In this document: piece after piece, positions 55,829-64,000 of the stretch
Position numbering within the stretch: the stretch's first letter is position 1
How the letters are laid out: each line of letters opens with the position of its first letter
Source: Bowmanella sp. JS7-9
Lineage (GTDB): Bacteria > Pseudomonadota > Gammaproteobacteria > Enterobacterales > Alteromonadaceae
Length of the DNA stretch: 64,000 nucleotides
NCBI RefSeq assembly: GCF_004329715.1
Contig: NZ_JXSY01000022.1
Coordinates: 1-64,000, forward strand
Direction of reading: 5' to 3'
Program-made: the position numbers and the translations under genes
Notes under the pieces: generated by a model
Seen by the model: only the letters and a program-made list of their open reading frames with translations
Told to the model about the DNA's origin: nothing
Databases searched by the model: none

Positions 55829-57889
55829 ATGAAGAAGCAAGCTGGTTTTACCTTAATCGAAATGCTAATTGCAGCACTGGTTATCCTGATTGGGGTGACG
55901 GGGTATGTAACACTGCAATCGAATTTTATGCGCTCGGATGCGCAGCTTAATCTACGCGCGGTGGCATTAAAGCTGGCGCAGGAAAAAATGGATGATTTGC
56001 GCACCTTTACGCAATTGCAGACCACGGCTGGGGTGTTTGATTACAACGATGTGCAGAATAATGCCGGTGGTGCGCTGGTCTCAGGCAATATTGATGTCGC
56101 GGTTAATGCCGATGCCGATATGAATCACACGTTCATCCGTAACTGGACCGTGACCAACCAGTACTATGTGGATACCAATGCAGATGGATTGGCGGATACC
56201 TGGTTAAATGAAGGAGATCCCGGATTACCAGCGAACCTGCCATCTTGGCCGAGCAAGAAAGTCGTTACAGTACAAATCAGCTGGCAGGACTACCAGGGCG
56301 ATGCCAAACAAGTGCAGATTGACGGCACTATTGCGCCGGTTGTGCTGACTGCCAGCCATCAGGCGCTGCAGGAGTCAGACAATAGCAGAAAAGGCCCAAC
56401 GGTTGATTATACACCTGGGGTCGCTCCGGATGTTATTTCTTATGATCTGGGCGATGGTAAAAAGGTTGAGACTTCTAAGCCAGTGCCTGAGGTGAATAAA
56501 ACCGGTGATAACATTCAGGTCCAGTTTGAAACAGTCAAATACATCGAGTTGCCTGATGACGTGACGAAGTTGGAGCAGGAAGACTTTCTTACTGTAAATT
56601 GTAAATGCGCATTGGCGGGACAGAATCAGGGCTATACGCCATCTCAAACGACATTGGTAGACGGACAGTTGGTGGTACAGCGAGGTCAATTAGTAACGAA
56701 AACGACTGGTGTACCCGATGGCAATGGCCAGCCTGAACTCTGCACTGCCTGTTGTCGGGACCATCACGATACGGCGGCGATGGTAAGTGATGAAAATTAT
56801 TACCGTAAGGAATGGGGTAATCCACATCGCCATTATAATTATGACGGCATAACCTACACCGCTGCGACATTAATTGGTGACAAATATATTGAAGCGTGCA
56901 GATTTAAACGAGTGGATGGATTGTTTGAACTGTATGCGGATTGGTATTTGGTCGATGTGATTACATTTAAACAGGATTATTTGTTTAATGAGGCCAACTT
57001 TACTGCCTATCGGGCATACACCGAAGGATTAGTTGAGAGCCGGATTGCGGGTTCCACTGCGCCGACTCGTCCTGCCAATCGAGATTTCCAGGTGCCGCCC
57101 GGCGCTTACCAAATGATTGCCCGGGGTATATATGTGGATCGCATCACAGATGAGCATCGCGCTGCGATAATCGAGAAAATCAATGCAGGTGATGCGACCT
57201 GGAAAGCGATCACACCATTTTATGATGTCAATTTAACCCTTTTGTCAGGCTGGGATACGGGGGATGCGGTTGTCGCAACCATTACTGAAGAACCGATTGA
57301 GACAATTGTTGACCCTGACAATGATTTATACGGCACTTATAGCAGGGGGCGCCTTGAAGCGCTGGCTGATGGCACGACCAATGTATCGGTAAAAGCCTAT
57401 CCCTTTAGCTCGGGCATTACGGGTACCAATCCTATTTCTCCTTTCGAAGTTTACCTTGGACGGTTGGATGACACGGTTAATGTAGAAGTTAATGGTAAAG
57501 CCACGACTGAAAAGTACTTTGGCCTGATTGGTGACATTAAATGTGTAACTGTCATTAGTGGCGTCAGTAGTGCCTGTGAGACCAATAATGACAAAAAAGC
57601 CGATTATGTGGATTTAACCGCATTGGCCCTAACTGCCGACCCTGCTCACTTTAGTTGTAGTGTGAGTGTGCCGAAAGGAAAAGCGACCCCATTCTATAGT
57701 TGCGACGATGTGTCTGAGAACTGGAATGGCACGATTAGTTTAGCATTTACCGCACCAGGCTATTCGGTGACGCTGAAAGTGGAATATCCGGATGGGTCTC
57801 AGGTCGAAGCCAATGCGTTCTCGTTGCTTAGTAAATTAGAAGCCACATCCAATCGCGACTACAACATCATCATAGAGCTGACGCCATAA
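55829..57889 (+). CDS. Very large PilV-like pilin with a unique C-terminal region (set A)
   Basis: A 686-residue prepilin-like protein. TTAGGAGG (55817-55824) fixes the ATG at 55829. The N-terminus MKKQAG/FTLIEMLIAALVILIGVTGYVTLQ and the following helix (RAVALKLAQEKMDDLRTF) are those of PilV/GspI pilins. After about residue 190 nothing is recognisable: a CxC pair (Cys258, Cys260), the dense cluster CTACCRDHH (Cys305, Cys308, Cys309, His312, His313), more single cysteines (from ~345 and 575 on), and a C-terminal beta-rich part (~580-686). Ordinary PilV pilins have about 150-220 residues. A tip adhesin or PilY1 substitute is my inference. No domain family is named from sequence. Confidence 0.75.
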   Translation: MKKQAGFTLIEMLIAALVILIGVTGYVTLQSNFMRSDAQLNLRAVALKLAQEKMDDLRTFTQLQTTAGVFDYNDVQNNAGGALVSGNIDVAVNADADMNHTFIRNWTVTNQYYVDTNADGLADTWLNEGDPGLPANLPSWPSKKVVTVQISWQDYQGDAKQVQIDGTIAPVVLTASHQALQESDNSRKGPTVDYTPGVAPDVISYDLGDGKKVETSKPVPEVNKTGDNIQVQFETVKYIELPDDVTKLEQEDFLTVNCKCALAGQNQGYTPSQTTLVDGQLVVQRGQLVTKTTGVPDGNGQPELCTACCRDHHDTAAMVSDENYYRKEWGNPHRHYNYDGITYTAATLIGDKYIEACRFKRVDGLFELYADWYLVDVITFKQDYLFNEANFTAYRAYTEGLVESRIAGSTAPTRPANRDFQVPPGAYQMIARGIYVDRITDEHRAAIIEKINAGDATWKAITPFYDVNLTLLSGWDTGDAVVATITEEPIETIVDPDNDLYGTYSRGRLEALADGTTNVSVKAYPFSSGITGTNPISPFEVYLGRLDDTVNVEVNGKATTEKYFGLIGDIKCVTVISGVSSACETNNDKKADYVDLTALALTADPAHFSCSVSVPKGKATPFYSCDDVSENWNGTISLAFTAPGYSVTLKVEYPDGSQVEANAFSLLSKLEATSNRDYNIIIELTP

Positions 57890-57981
57890 GGCGTCTGCTC
57901 TATAACCTATAACGCAATCCTATACCTAATTATCCATTACTTCTGATAGGCTAAGCACTCATCATCTTTGAGTGCAGCCGC
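57890..57981 (+). promoter_or_regulatory. Upstream region of the second minor-pilin operon
   Basis: A 92-bp AT-rich gap. CTATACCTAA at 57920-57929 is the exact reverse complement of the element before fimT. A 7-bp stem (GCACTCA / TGAGTGC, 57955-57961 and 57969-57975) ends 6 bp before the pilV ATG and may influence translation. I see no strong -35/-10 pair. Confidence 0.35.
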
Positions 57982-58620
57982 ATGGAATCAGGGACATTCA
58001 GGGCGCAGAGCTCACCCCATATTACACAGCAGGGTTTAGGACTTATTGAGGTCCTGATTACCTTGTTCATTTTGTCTATTGGACTGCTCGGCGTTGCCTC
58101 GCTGCAACTGGTGGGCTCCTTTACCAATTCCGCCGCTCTGAACCGTTCAGATGCAACCATGCAGGTGCAACAACTAAGTGAAAGGTTGCAGGCCAGTGCT
58201 CTGCAATCACTCAGTGCACCGGGGCGTATTGTTGATAATCAGTATTTCGCGGCCGACAACTGGAATTTTGCCGGACTGGCCTGTGATGAAAGTAACCCAT
58301 GGCAATGCCATTGCACTGCGCGACCTGTTGCCATCCCGGATTGTGATGCTAATCAGTGCAGCACTGCAGAAATGGCCCGATATGATGGTTGGCAGGTCAG
58401 TTGTGCCGCTGTGAAATCCAATCCATCGGCACAATTAGCCGTGACCTGTGCAGACATTAATGCACTGGATGGGCAAAGCTGCAGCGCAGGCTCCACGTTG
58501 CAAATAATTCTGCGTTGGCCGACGACCAGTTGGCAGGGGGCAAACCGGATTGATAACCCTGATTGTGCCATAGATGGCAGCGAACATGCTGACTGCGTTG
58601 TGGTGAGGTTGATCCTATGA
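57982..58620 (+). CDS. pilV: Minor pilin PilV (set B)
   Basis: A 212-residue prepilin with a long leader (about 18 residues) before QQG/LGLIEVLITLFILSIGLLGVASLQ, Leu at +1 and Glu at +5. LSERLQASALQSL and a cysteine-rich middle (ACDESNPWQCHCTARPVAIPDCDANQCS) follow, ending in the domain with STLQIILRWPT. It matches PilV of gammaproteobacteria. A leader of this length is uncommon and no ribosome binding site is visible before the ATG, but I see no better start. The pilW gene overlaps the stop by ATGA. Confidence 0.88.
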   Translation: MESGTFRAQSSPHITQQGLGLIEVLITLFILSIGLLGVASLQLVGSFTNSAALNRSDATMQVQQLSERLQASALQSLSAPGRIVDNQYFAADNWNFAGLACDESNPWQCHCTARPVAIPDCDANQCSTAEMARYDGWQVSCAAVKSNPSAQLAVTCADINALDGQSCSAGSTLQIILRWPTTSWQGANRIDNPDCAIDGSEHADCVVVRLIL

Positions 58621-59474
58621 GCTATCAACAACGCGGTTTTACCTTGGTTGAATTGATGGTCAGTTTGTTGCTGGGGGTAATTATCAGTGGCGCCATCATA
58701 CAGGTTCTGGTCAGTAATCAGGTCACATCCAGATTAAATCAGGCCATGGCATCGGCGCAGGAAGGCGGGCGCTTTATCGTGCAGCGCTTACGCGATGATG
58801 TGCTGCGTGCAGGGCTTTATGATCGTAACAGTCCGCTGTTAAACCGAGATGTGGATACGCTGGCAGAAGAGAGTTTTATTCATCAGCGCACTATTAATTT
58901 GCCCGGTGATTTTATTCAGCGTCCGCTACTGGGTGCCAGTCAGGGGGCGGATGGCGCAGCGGATACGCTGGTTATTAGCATGGCCGGTTCTTCTGATTGC
59001 CGCAGCCTGCAGCATGGGTATAACGGTACAGAACGCTTTCATGTGGTGAATGAGTATTTTTTGGAAGACGGGCAGCTTAAATGTCGCGGCTTTGACGGCA
59101 GGGCGCTGCGTGGCTTGAAAGCAGCACAAGGGCATGACGGCAATGCTGCCTACACGCTGCTCGATGATGTGGTGGATTTTCAGGTGCAATACGGTATTGC
59201 GTTTACTAATGCCGCCGAGCATGAGTTGGGTCGTCCAGCGCAATATGTCACTGCGGAACAATTGGCGGCTTTGCGAGGGCAAGGGGCGAGTGCTGTGACT
59301 ATCCGTTTTGCGGTGTTAGTTAAAGGTGACGGGCAAGTTAACTTGCCTCAGGCTGCGCAATTTAAGTTACTGAATGAAGCGTTGCAGAATGCGCCGGACA
59401 ATGGTTATTACCGTGATTTCGGCGCAACCGTGGTATTGCGTAACAGTAAAAACTGGTTTGGAGCGAGTCAATGA
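58617..59474 (+). CDS. pilW: Minor pilin PilW (set B)
   Basis: A 285-residue prepilin. The signal is YQQRG/FTLVELMVSLLLGVIISGAIIQVLV with Glu5, then ASAQEGGRFIVQRLRDDVLRAGLYDR, the PilW hallmark, and a long beta domain. Compared with the PilW-like protein at 54095 the signal is canonical (Phe at +1) and the protein 81 residues longer. It is coupled by ATGA overlaps to pilV before and pilX after. Confidence 0.9.
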   Translation: MSYQQRGFTLVELMVSLLLGVIISGAIIQVLVSNQVTSRLNQAMASAQEGGRFIVQRLRDDVLRAGLYDRNSPLLNRDVDTLAEESFIHQRTINLPGDFIQRPLLGASQGADGAADTLVISMAGSSDCRSLQHGYNGTERFHVVNEYFLEDGQLKCRGFDGRALRGLKAAQGHDGNAAYTLLDDVVDFQVQYGIAFTNAAEHELGRPAQYVTAEQLAALRGQGASAVTIRFAVLVKGDGQVNLPQAAQFKLLNEALQNAPDNGYYRDFGATVVLRNSKNWFGASQ

Positions 59475-60040
59475 AACAATCAGGTTTGGTTTTGGTATTC
59501 GCTTTGCTAATTCTGCTGACCATGACGTTGCTTGGTATCGCCGCCGTATCATCCAGTTTGTTGCAGTCCAAAATGGCCAGCGCAGGAGAGTCAAAAACGG
59601 TTGCTTTTGAAGCGGCTGAAGCGGCGATCAATGCGGTTGTCTTCGAGTCTGAGGATCCTTTTTTGTTGGCCGATGATGCGTTGACCGATCCCCTCACCGA
59701 AGCCAGGCAGGATGTGGCCATTGATTTAGCAAACCAGCAGTTAAGTTGTTTCAATGATAACAACTGGACAGCCAGACAAATCACCGCCGATGGATTAAAC
59801 CGGGGGCAGCGTCATGTAGCCGCCGCCAATTTTTCCGATCGTCCAGCGGTACGGGCCTGGTCGAAGAGTGCGTTTATTGGTGAGCGCGCCTGTAAAGGAT
59901 CCAGCAATGTCATAGGCGGCAGTAACATCAGTTGTCACCAGTTCATTATTCGCGGTTGTGGCCAAAGCGCAGCAGCGCCTTATGCAGTTGCCAATAGTCT
60001 GAATGTGTCGGTGTTTGCGCCTGCGTCAATGAGTAATTAG
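59471..60040 (+). CDS. pilX: Minor pilin PilX (set B)
   Basis: A 189-residue protein with the PilX pattern: a short leader, then SGLVLVFALLILLTMTLLGIAAVSSSLLQSKMASAGESKTVAFEAAEAAINAVVFES. Four cysteines are present (LSCFND, ERACKGS, ISCHQFIIRGCGQS), likely disulfide-bonded. The signal lacks Glu at +5, normal for PilX. It is coupled to pilW by ATGA and lies 7 bp before pilY1. Confidence 0.85.
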   Translation: MKQSGLVLVFALLILLTMTLLGIAAVSSSLLQSKMASAGESKTVAFEAAEAAINAVVFESEDPFLLADDALTDPLTEARQDVAIDLANQQLSCFNDNNWTARQITADGLNRGQRHVAAANFSDRPAVRAWSKSAFIGERACKGSSNVIGGSNISCHQFIIRGCGQSAAAPYAVANSLNVSVFAPASMSN

Positions 60041-60047
60041 GAGAGGC

Positions 60048-63000
60048 ATGATGAACAAGTTATTCCATGCTGTTATTTCGATGGGGCTGACGGCAGCCAT
60101 CAGTTTTTGCGCACAGGCCGATGATATCGAAATTTATCTGGGGACAGGAAGCGAGACGACGACGTTCAACCCGAATGTGCTGTTTATTATGGATACGTCG
60201 GGCAGTATGACTGGCAAGGATGGCACCGAAGAGTCTCGTTTATTACGTGTGCAAAATGCGCTAAAAGCCGCCTTGCGGTCTGCGACCAATATCAATGCGG
60301 GTTTAATGCGTTTCTCCGATTATGGCGGGCCAATCTTGTACCCGGTGCGTCCCATCGACTCACCCGTTGTACCGGAAATTATTACGTCGTTAAGTCACAG
60401 CAGTGACGATGCATTTGAAGTGTTGGGGTCCGTTAACACCACATCCACCCGAATTAAGCTGGTGGAAGGGCTGGCCAGTTTACGTACTGGTTTGCGCTTT
60501 GATGATCTGAACATTCCACGCGGCGCAACGATTACTTCTGCAAAAATCCGTTTTAGCTCAGATGGTTATAATGCAGTAGCGGCATCTATGAGCTTGCATG
60601 GTATTGCCAGCGGTGATGTGGCGCAGTTTAGCAATTCGTCGTCGCTAAGTTCGCTTGCCCTGACGACTGCGCAAGTGGACTGGAATACTGACAATGATTG
60701 GCCGGTTACCTCTGAACGCGTGGTGAGTGAAGATATTTCACCGATTATTCAGGAAGTGGTGAATCGGGCGGATTGGTGCGGCGGCAATGCACTTGGCATT
60801 GTGGTGGACGGTAGCAGTGCTTCAACAGGTGCCAATCGATATATCAAATCTTATGACGAGGGCACAGGGTTATCGCCTGAATTAGTAGTGACCTATGATC
60901 AGGCATCGGCCACAGGGTGTGTTGCGGGTGAAATGTTTTATCAGGTTGATAACAATAATAACAACGCTGAAGAGCAGCCCGATGGTTATCTCAACACCGG
61001 TAGTGAGTTAACCTTTAATGCCAGCAGTAATAACTATGTAGGCATGCGCTTCGCTAATCTTACGATTCCGCCAGGCGCTGTAGTTACCGAGGCGTATCTT
61101 ATTTTTACCGCCTATCAAAACCGCTACGGTAGTGCGGATATGCAAATCAGGATGATTAATGAAGCCAACCCTGATCGTTTCAGACGACGCGATCGCTACG
61201 TCTTGCGTGATGCGGCGAAAACCAGTGGCATCGCATGGACGGGTTTGCCTAACTGGTACAAAGACGAAACATACCAGACTCCCAATCTGGCAGCACAGGT
61301 TCAGCAAATTGTAAACCGTGCGGACTGGCAGTCTGGTAATGCCGTCATGTTCGTCTTATCTGACTTTACCGGCAATCGGGGAGCATACTCCTACAATGGC
61401 AAGCCATCTGGCGCGCCACAACTGGTAGTGCGCTTTCAAGGGGCGGCAATTCCTGAAACCGTGGCGACAGTGCGTGACCATCTGCTCAATAAAGTCGATG
61501 AGTTATCGGCCAATGGTTACACGCCAATCGTCGATACCCTGCTTGAGGCAGTCAGTTATTACGGTGGTCTGGATGTATTGTATGGATTGGAACGCGGCGC
61601 ATCTGGCGTCAGCAGCAGTGTGCGCCGAGCGACACGGGTTAGCCATCGAGCCAGTTATGTAGGGGGCGATCCTATTCGCGCCGTAGGCTGTACTGATGAC
61701 GATTTAAATAATTCCGCGTGTGAAACGGAATACATTCCGGACGGAGCGACCTACATATCACCTGTCACTGATTTACAATGTCAGACCAATAACCACATTG
61801 TGCTGCTGTCTGACGGCGAGGCCAACAATAATCACTCTGCGGATGAGATAGCGACATTACTGGGACGAAGCTGCACGTCCGCAAGCTCTGGAGAACTGTG
61901 CGGACTGGATTTAATCAAAAATGTCAGCAAAGCCAGTGAGTCGGTGATTGGCCCGCGTATTCTCACTCACACCATCGGCTTTGCCGCCAATGCCACCGCG
62001 AATAACTTTCTGAATCAGTTAGCATTGCAGGGCGGTGGTAGTTTTTATACTGCCAGCGATAGTGCGCAATTGCTCACGGCGTTTGAGTCGATCCTGCGCA
62101 GTGTTAAAGACGTGAATGCGACGTTCGTCTCGCCTGGGGTGGCGGTAAACCAGTTAAACCGTCTGACCCACAGGGATGAGCTGTATTTTGCATTGTTTAA
62201 GCCTTCTGAAGGCACCGCCTGGCCAGGAAACCTGAAAAAATACAAGATTGTCGGAAACTCAATTGTTGATAGTAATAGTTTAAGTGCGGTGGACGATGCT
62301 ACCGGCTATTTCAAGGAAACCGCACACAGCTACTGGTCGGCCTCTGCGGATGGTGCAGATGTCAGGGCGGGGGGCGCGGCCAGCAATCTGACCTTAAGCC
62401 GTAACATGTATATGTTTGACGCGCCTGGCGTTATTGTCACGGCGGCAAATCGAATCCATGAGAGTAACACCGCGATCACGACCACAGATTTAGCCATCGA
62501 CGGCCAACCCGCCCCGGCAGATTTGCGCAATGTGTTACTCAAGTGGTTACGAGGCGTGGATGTGCAGGATGCGGACGATGATGGGGATAACACGGACATT
62601 CGACTGCAAATGGGTGACCCCATACACTCGCAACCCGTCATCGTTAATTATTCGGATACCGACAGCGCGATTCTGGTGGCAACCAATCAGGGATTTTTGC
62701 ATTCCTTCGACCCGGAGACCGGCAGCGAAAACTTTGCCGTCGCACCGAAAAAGCTATTAAGTAATGTGCATGCATTTTATTTAAATAACTCGTCCTTTAA
62801 TCATATTTATGGCCTGGATGGCGATATGGTATTGCGTAAAACATCGGACCGTATTTACCTGTATGTGGGCATGCGAAGGGGAGGACGGGACTACTACGCG
62901 TTCGATATCACCAATAAAACCAGTCCTCAGCTCAAGTTTAAAATTGAAGGTGGTCAAGGCGCGTTCAGTAAACTGGGGCAGACCTGGTCGAAACCTGTAC

Positions 63001-64000
63001 CGGCACGTGTCAATCTGGCCGGCAGCGTGCGTGATGTGCTGATATTTGCGGGCGGGTATGATGAACAGCAGGACTATCGCTTAGTCAGAGGGGTAGATAG
63101 CATGGGTAACGCTGTGTTCATGGTCGATGCCAATACCGGCGAACTACTCTGGTCAGCCAGTAATAGTGATGCCGACCTGCTGCTACCCGACATGAATTAC
63201 AGTATTCCGGCTCGGGTGGCCGTTATCGACCGCGATGATGATGGCCTAGCGGATCATTTATACGTAGCAGACACCGGCGGGCAGCTTTTCCGTCTGGATA
63301 TTACTCAGGGTAATACTGCCGGTGATTTGGTGCGTGGTGGGCTGTTGGCGCAGATAGCAGGAGACGATAATGAGGTGGAAAACCGTCGTTTCTTCTATGC
63401 ACCTGATGTATCTGAAGTGAGTATGAACAGCGAGCATTATTATGCCGTTGCCATTGGGTCGGGCTACCGCGCCCATCCACTGAACACAGATATCAAAGAC
63501 TACATGCTGATGATTAAAGACACTGGGGTCTTTACACAGGATGAGTCAGGTAACTGGTCGTTACCCGCCGCCCCCGTAACATTGACTGACTTATACGACG
63601 CGACATTACACACGTTGACCTCGTCTGACAGCGATGCGCGTGAAATCGCCTCCTCGCTGTTAGCTAGCAAGCAAGGGTGGCTGATTAGTCTGGGGACGGG
63701 CGGTGAAAAAGTGTTGGCATCTCCGCTTATTCTCAATTATCGCGTGTTGTTTACTACCTATTTACCTGCCGCGATCAGTGAAAGTGAGTGTGCACCGCCA
63801 AGTGGCAACAGCCGTGCTTATCTGGTGGATCTGATTGATGCCAATGCGATTACAGATTTAAATCGGGATAACTCGCTCAATCATAGTGACAGATACACGG
63901 ATCTGGCTCAAAGTGGTATCGCGCCGGAAACCAAGATCCTGATAGAGGATGCTTTGCATCCCGTGGTGTGCTTAGGGACAGAATGTGGTTCCGCAGTCAT
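60048..64000 (+). CDS. pilY1: Type IV pilus tip protein PilY1, cut by the window end
   Basis: Open from the ATG at 60048 (AGGAG just upstream; a second ATG follows) to the last base, 1317 codons with no stop. After a signal peptide (ending near CAQA/DD) comes a vWA domain: MIDAS start FIMDTSGSM (~residue 46), later part NHIVLLSDGEANNN and HTIGFAANAT. Residues ~131-284 and ~308-464 between them hold two similar domains. The C-terminal propeller has QMGDPIHSQPVIVN, LVATNQGFLHSFDPETG and the Ca2+ loop DRDDDGLADHLYVADTGGQLFRLD; a further acidic loop is DADDDGDNTD. PilY1 caps the pilus and acts in adhesion, surface sensing and retraction control. The missing part is probably short, but this cannot be seen. 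Confidence 0.93.
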   Translation, partial: MMNKLFHAVISMGLTAAISFCAQADDIEIYLGTGSETTTFNPNVLFIMDTSGSMTGKDGTEESRLLRVQNALKAALRSATNINAGLMRFSDYGGPILYPVRPIDSPVVPEIITSLSHSSDDAFEVLGSVNTTSTRIKLVEGLASLRTGLRFDDLNIPRGATITSAKIRFSSDGYNAVAASMSLHGIASGDVAQFSNSSSLSSLALTTAQVDWNTDNDWPVTSERVVSEDISPIIQEVVNRADWCGGNALGIVVDGSSASTGANRYIKSYDEGTGLSPELVVTYDQASATGCVAGEMFYQVDNNNNNAEEQPDGYLNTGSELTFNASSNNYVGMRFANLTIPPGAVVTEAYLIFTAYQNRYGSADMQIRMINEANPDRFRRRDRYVLRDAAKTSGIAWTGLPNWYKDETYQTPNLAAQVQQIVNRADWQSGNAVMFVLSDFTGNRGAYSYNGKPSGAPQLVVRFQGAAIPETVATVRDHLLNKVDELSANGYTPIVDTLLEAVSYYGGLDVLYGLERGASGVSSSVRRATRVSHRASYVGGDPIRAVGCTDDDLNNSACETEYIPDGATYISPVTDLQCQTNNHIVLLSDGEANNNHSADEIATLLGRSCTSASSGELCGLDLIKNVSKASESVIGPRILTHTIGFAANATANNFLNQLALQGGGSFYTASDSAQLLTAFESILRSVKDVNATFVSPGVAVNQLNRLTHRDELYFALFKPSEGTAWPGNLKKYKIVGNSIVDSNSLSAVDDATGYFKETAHSYWSASADGADVRAGGAASNLTLSRNMYMFDAPGVIVTAANRIHESNTAITTTDLAIDGQPAPADLRNVLLKWLRGVDVQDADDDGDNTDIRLQMGDPIHSQPVIVNYSDTDSAILVATNQGFLHSFDPETGSENFAVAPKKLLSNVHAFYLNNSSFNHIYGLDGDMVLRKTSDRIYLYVGMRRGGRDYYAFDITNKTSPQLKFKIEGGQGAFSKLGQTWSKPVPARVNLAGSVRDVLIFAGGYDEQQDYRLVRGVDSMGNAVFMVDANTGELLWSASNSDADLLLPDMNYSIPARVAVIDRDDDGLADHLYVADTGGQLFRLDITQGNTAGDLVRGGLLAQIAGDDNEVENRRFFYAPDVSEVSMNSEHYYAVAIGSGYRAHPLNTDIKDYMLMIKDTGVFTQDESGNWSLPAAPVTLTDLYDATLHTLTSSDSDAREIASSLLASKQGWLISLGTGGEKVLASPLILNYRVLFTTYLPAAISESECAPPSGNSRAYLVDLIDANAITDLNRDNSLNHSDRYTDLAQSGIAPETKILIEDALHPVVCLGTECGSAV
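60438..60900 (+). repeat. pilY1: PilY1 inserted domain, copy 1
   Basis: A ~154-residue domain inside the vWA region: LRTGLRFDDLNIPRGATITSAKIRFSSDG, then VVNRADWCGGNALGIVVDG and LVVTYDQ at the end. It resembles DNRLRE-type jelly-roll domains known from secreted proteins. It is diverged from copy 2 but has the same order of motifs. Confidence 0.65.
60972..61440 (+). repeat. pilY1: PilY1 inserted domain, copy 2
   Basis: A ~157-residue domain with the same layout as copy 1: VGMRFANLTIPPGAVVTEAYLIFTA, IVNRADWQSGNAVMFVLSD, LVVRFQG. Shared keys are RF..L.IP.GA, VNRADW..GNA and LVV at the end. After it the vWA domain resumes (VRDHLLNKVDELSANGYTP). Confidence 0.65.

Noticed and set aside
1-64000. Search for CRISPR arrays, tRNA or rRNA genes, IS elements and integrases
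   Set aside because: No regularly spaced direct repeats, no cloverleaf-like segments with a TTCGANTC core, no transposase or integrase motifs were found while reading either strand; a covariance-model scan would be needed for certainty.

Overview
The window looks like a chromosome segment of a marine-type gammaproteobacterium, probably in or near the Alteromonadales. The reasons are two conserved gammaproteobacterial gene orders (ftsB-ispD-ispF-truD-surE-pcm-yqaA-nlpD-rpoS, and murJ-ribF-ileS-lspA-fkpB-ispH followed by minor pilin genes), a LexA-boxed E. coli-type DNA polymerase II, and a TonB receptor plus Na+/H+ antiporter. I cannot name the genus from the sequence alone. No rRNA, tRNA, CRISPR array, IS element or integrase was seen.

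Layout. 0.2-5.7 kb, minus strand: a DUF1353 protein, a small membrane protein, a cupin, a TonB-dependent receptor and an NhaC-type antiporter. 6-8.5 kb, plus strand: the RNA helicase gene dbpA, with a hairpin over its ribosome binding site, and a transglutaminase-like/TPR lipoprotein. 8.5-12.7 kb, minus strand: an RND efflux permease and its lipoprotein adaptor. 12.8-19.2 kb, plus strand: polB under a near-perfect LexA operator, a small membrane protein, an FGGY sugar kinase and a secreted PQQ-type beta-propeller dehydrogenase. 19.8-24.9 kb: a translationally coupled operon with one MacB-type ABC ATPase, three different periplasmic adaptors and one permease. 24.9-26.2 kb: a renalase-like flavoprotein and a DUF3081-like protein. 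26.3-30 kb: ppk-ppx, for polyphosphate synthesis and breakdown.

30.1-34.7 kb holds a compact operon that encodes both arms of glucosylglycerate metabolism: glucosyl-3-phosphoglycerate synthase and its phosphatase make the compatible solute; a GH13 glucosylglycerate phosphorylase and a glycerate kinase recycle it to glucose-1-phosphate and a phosphoglycerate. It converges on rpoS. 34.8-41.2 kb is the ftsB-to-rpoS housekeeping and stress cluster. 41.3-45.7 kb carries a solute-binding protein, a PPK2 polyphosphate kinase, an MscS-like channel and an ABC exporter. 45.7-53.1 kb is murJ-ribF-ileS-lspA-fkpB-ispH.

53.1-64 kb is type IV pilus territory and the most unusual part. A pilE-like gene on the minus strand faces two consecutive minor-pilin operons. 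The first (FimT, PilW-like, long PilX-like, and a 686-residue pilin with a large Cys/His-containing C-terminal region) has no PilY1. The second is a canonical PilV-PilW-PilX-PilY1 set whose PilY1, cut by the window end, has a vWA domain interrupted by two tandem domains that resemble each other. I infer that the first set builds a second type of pilus tip complex.
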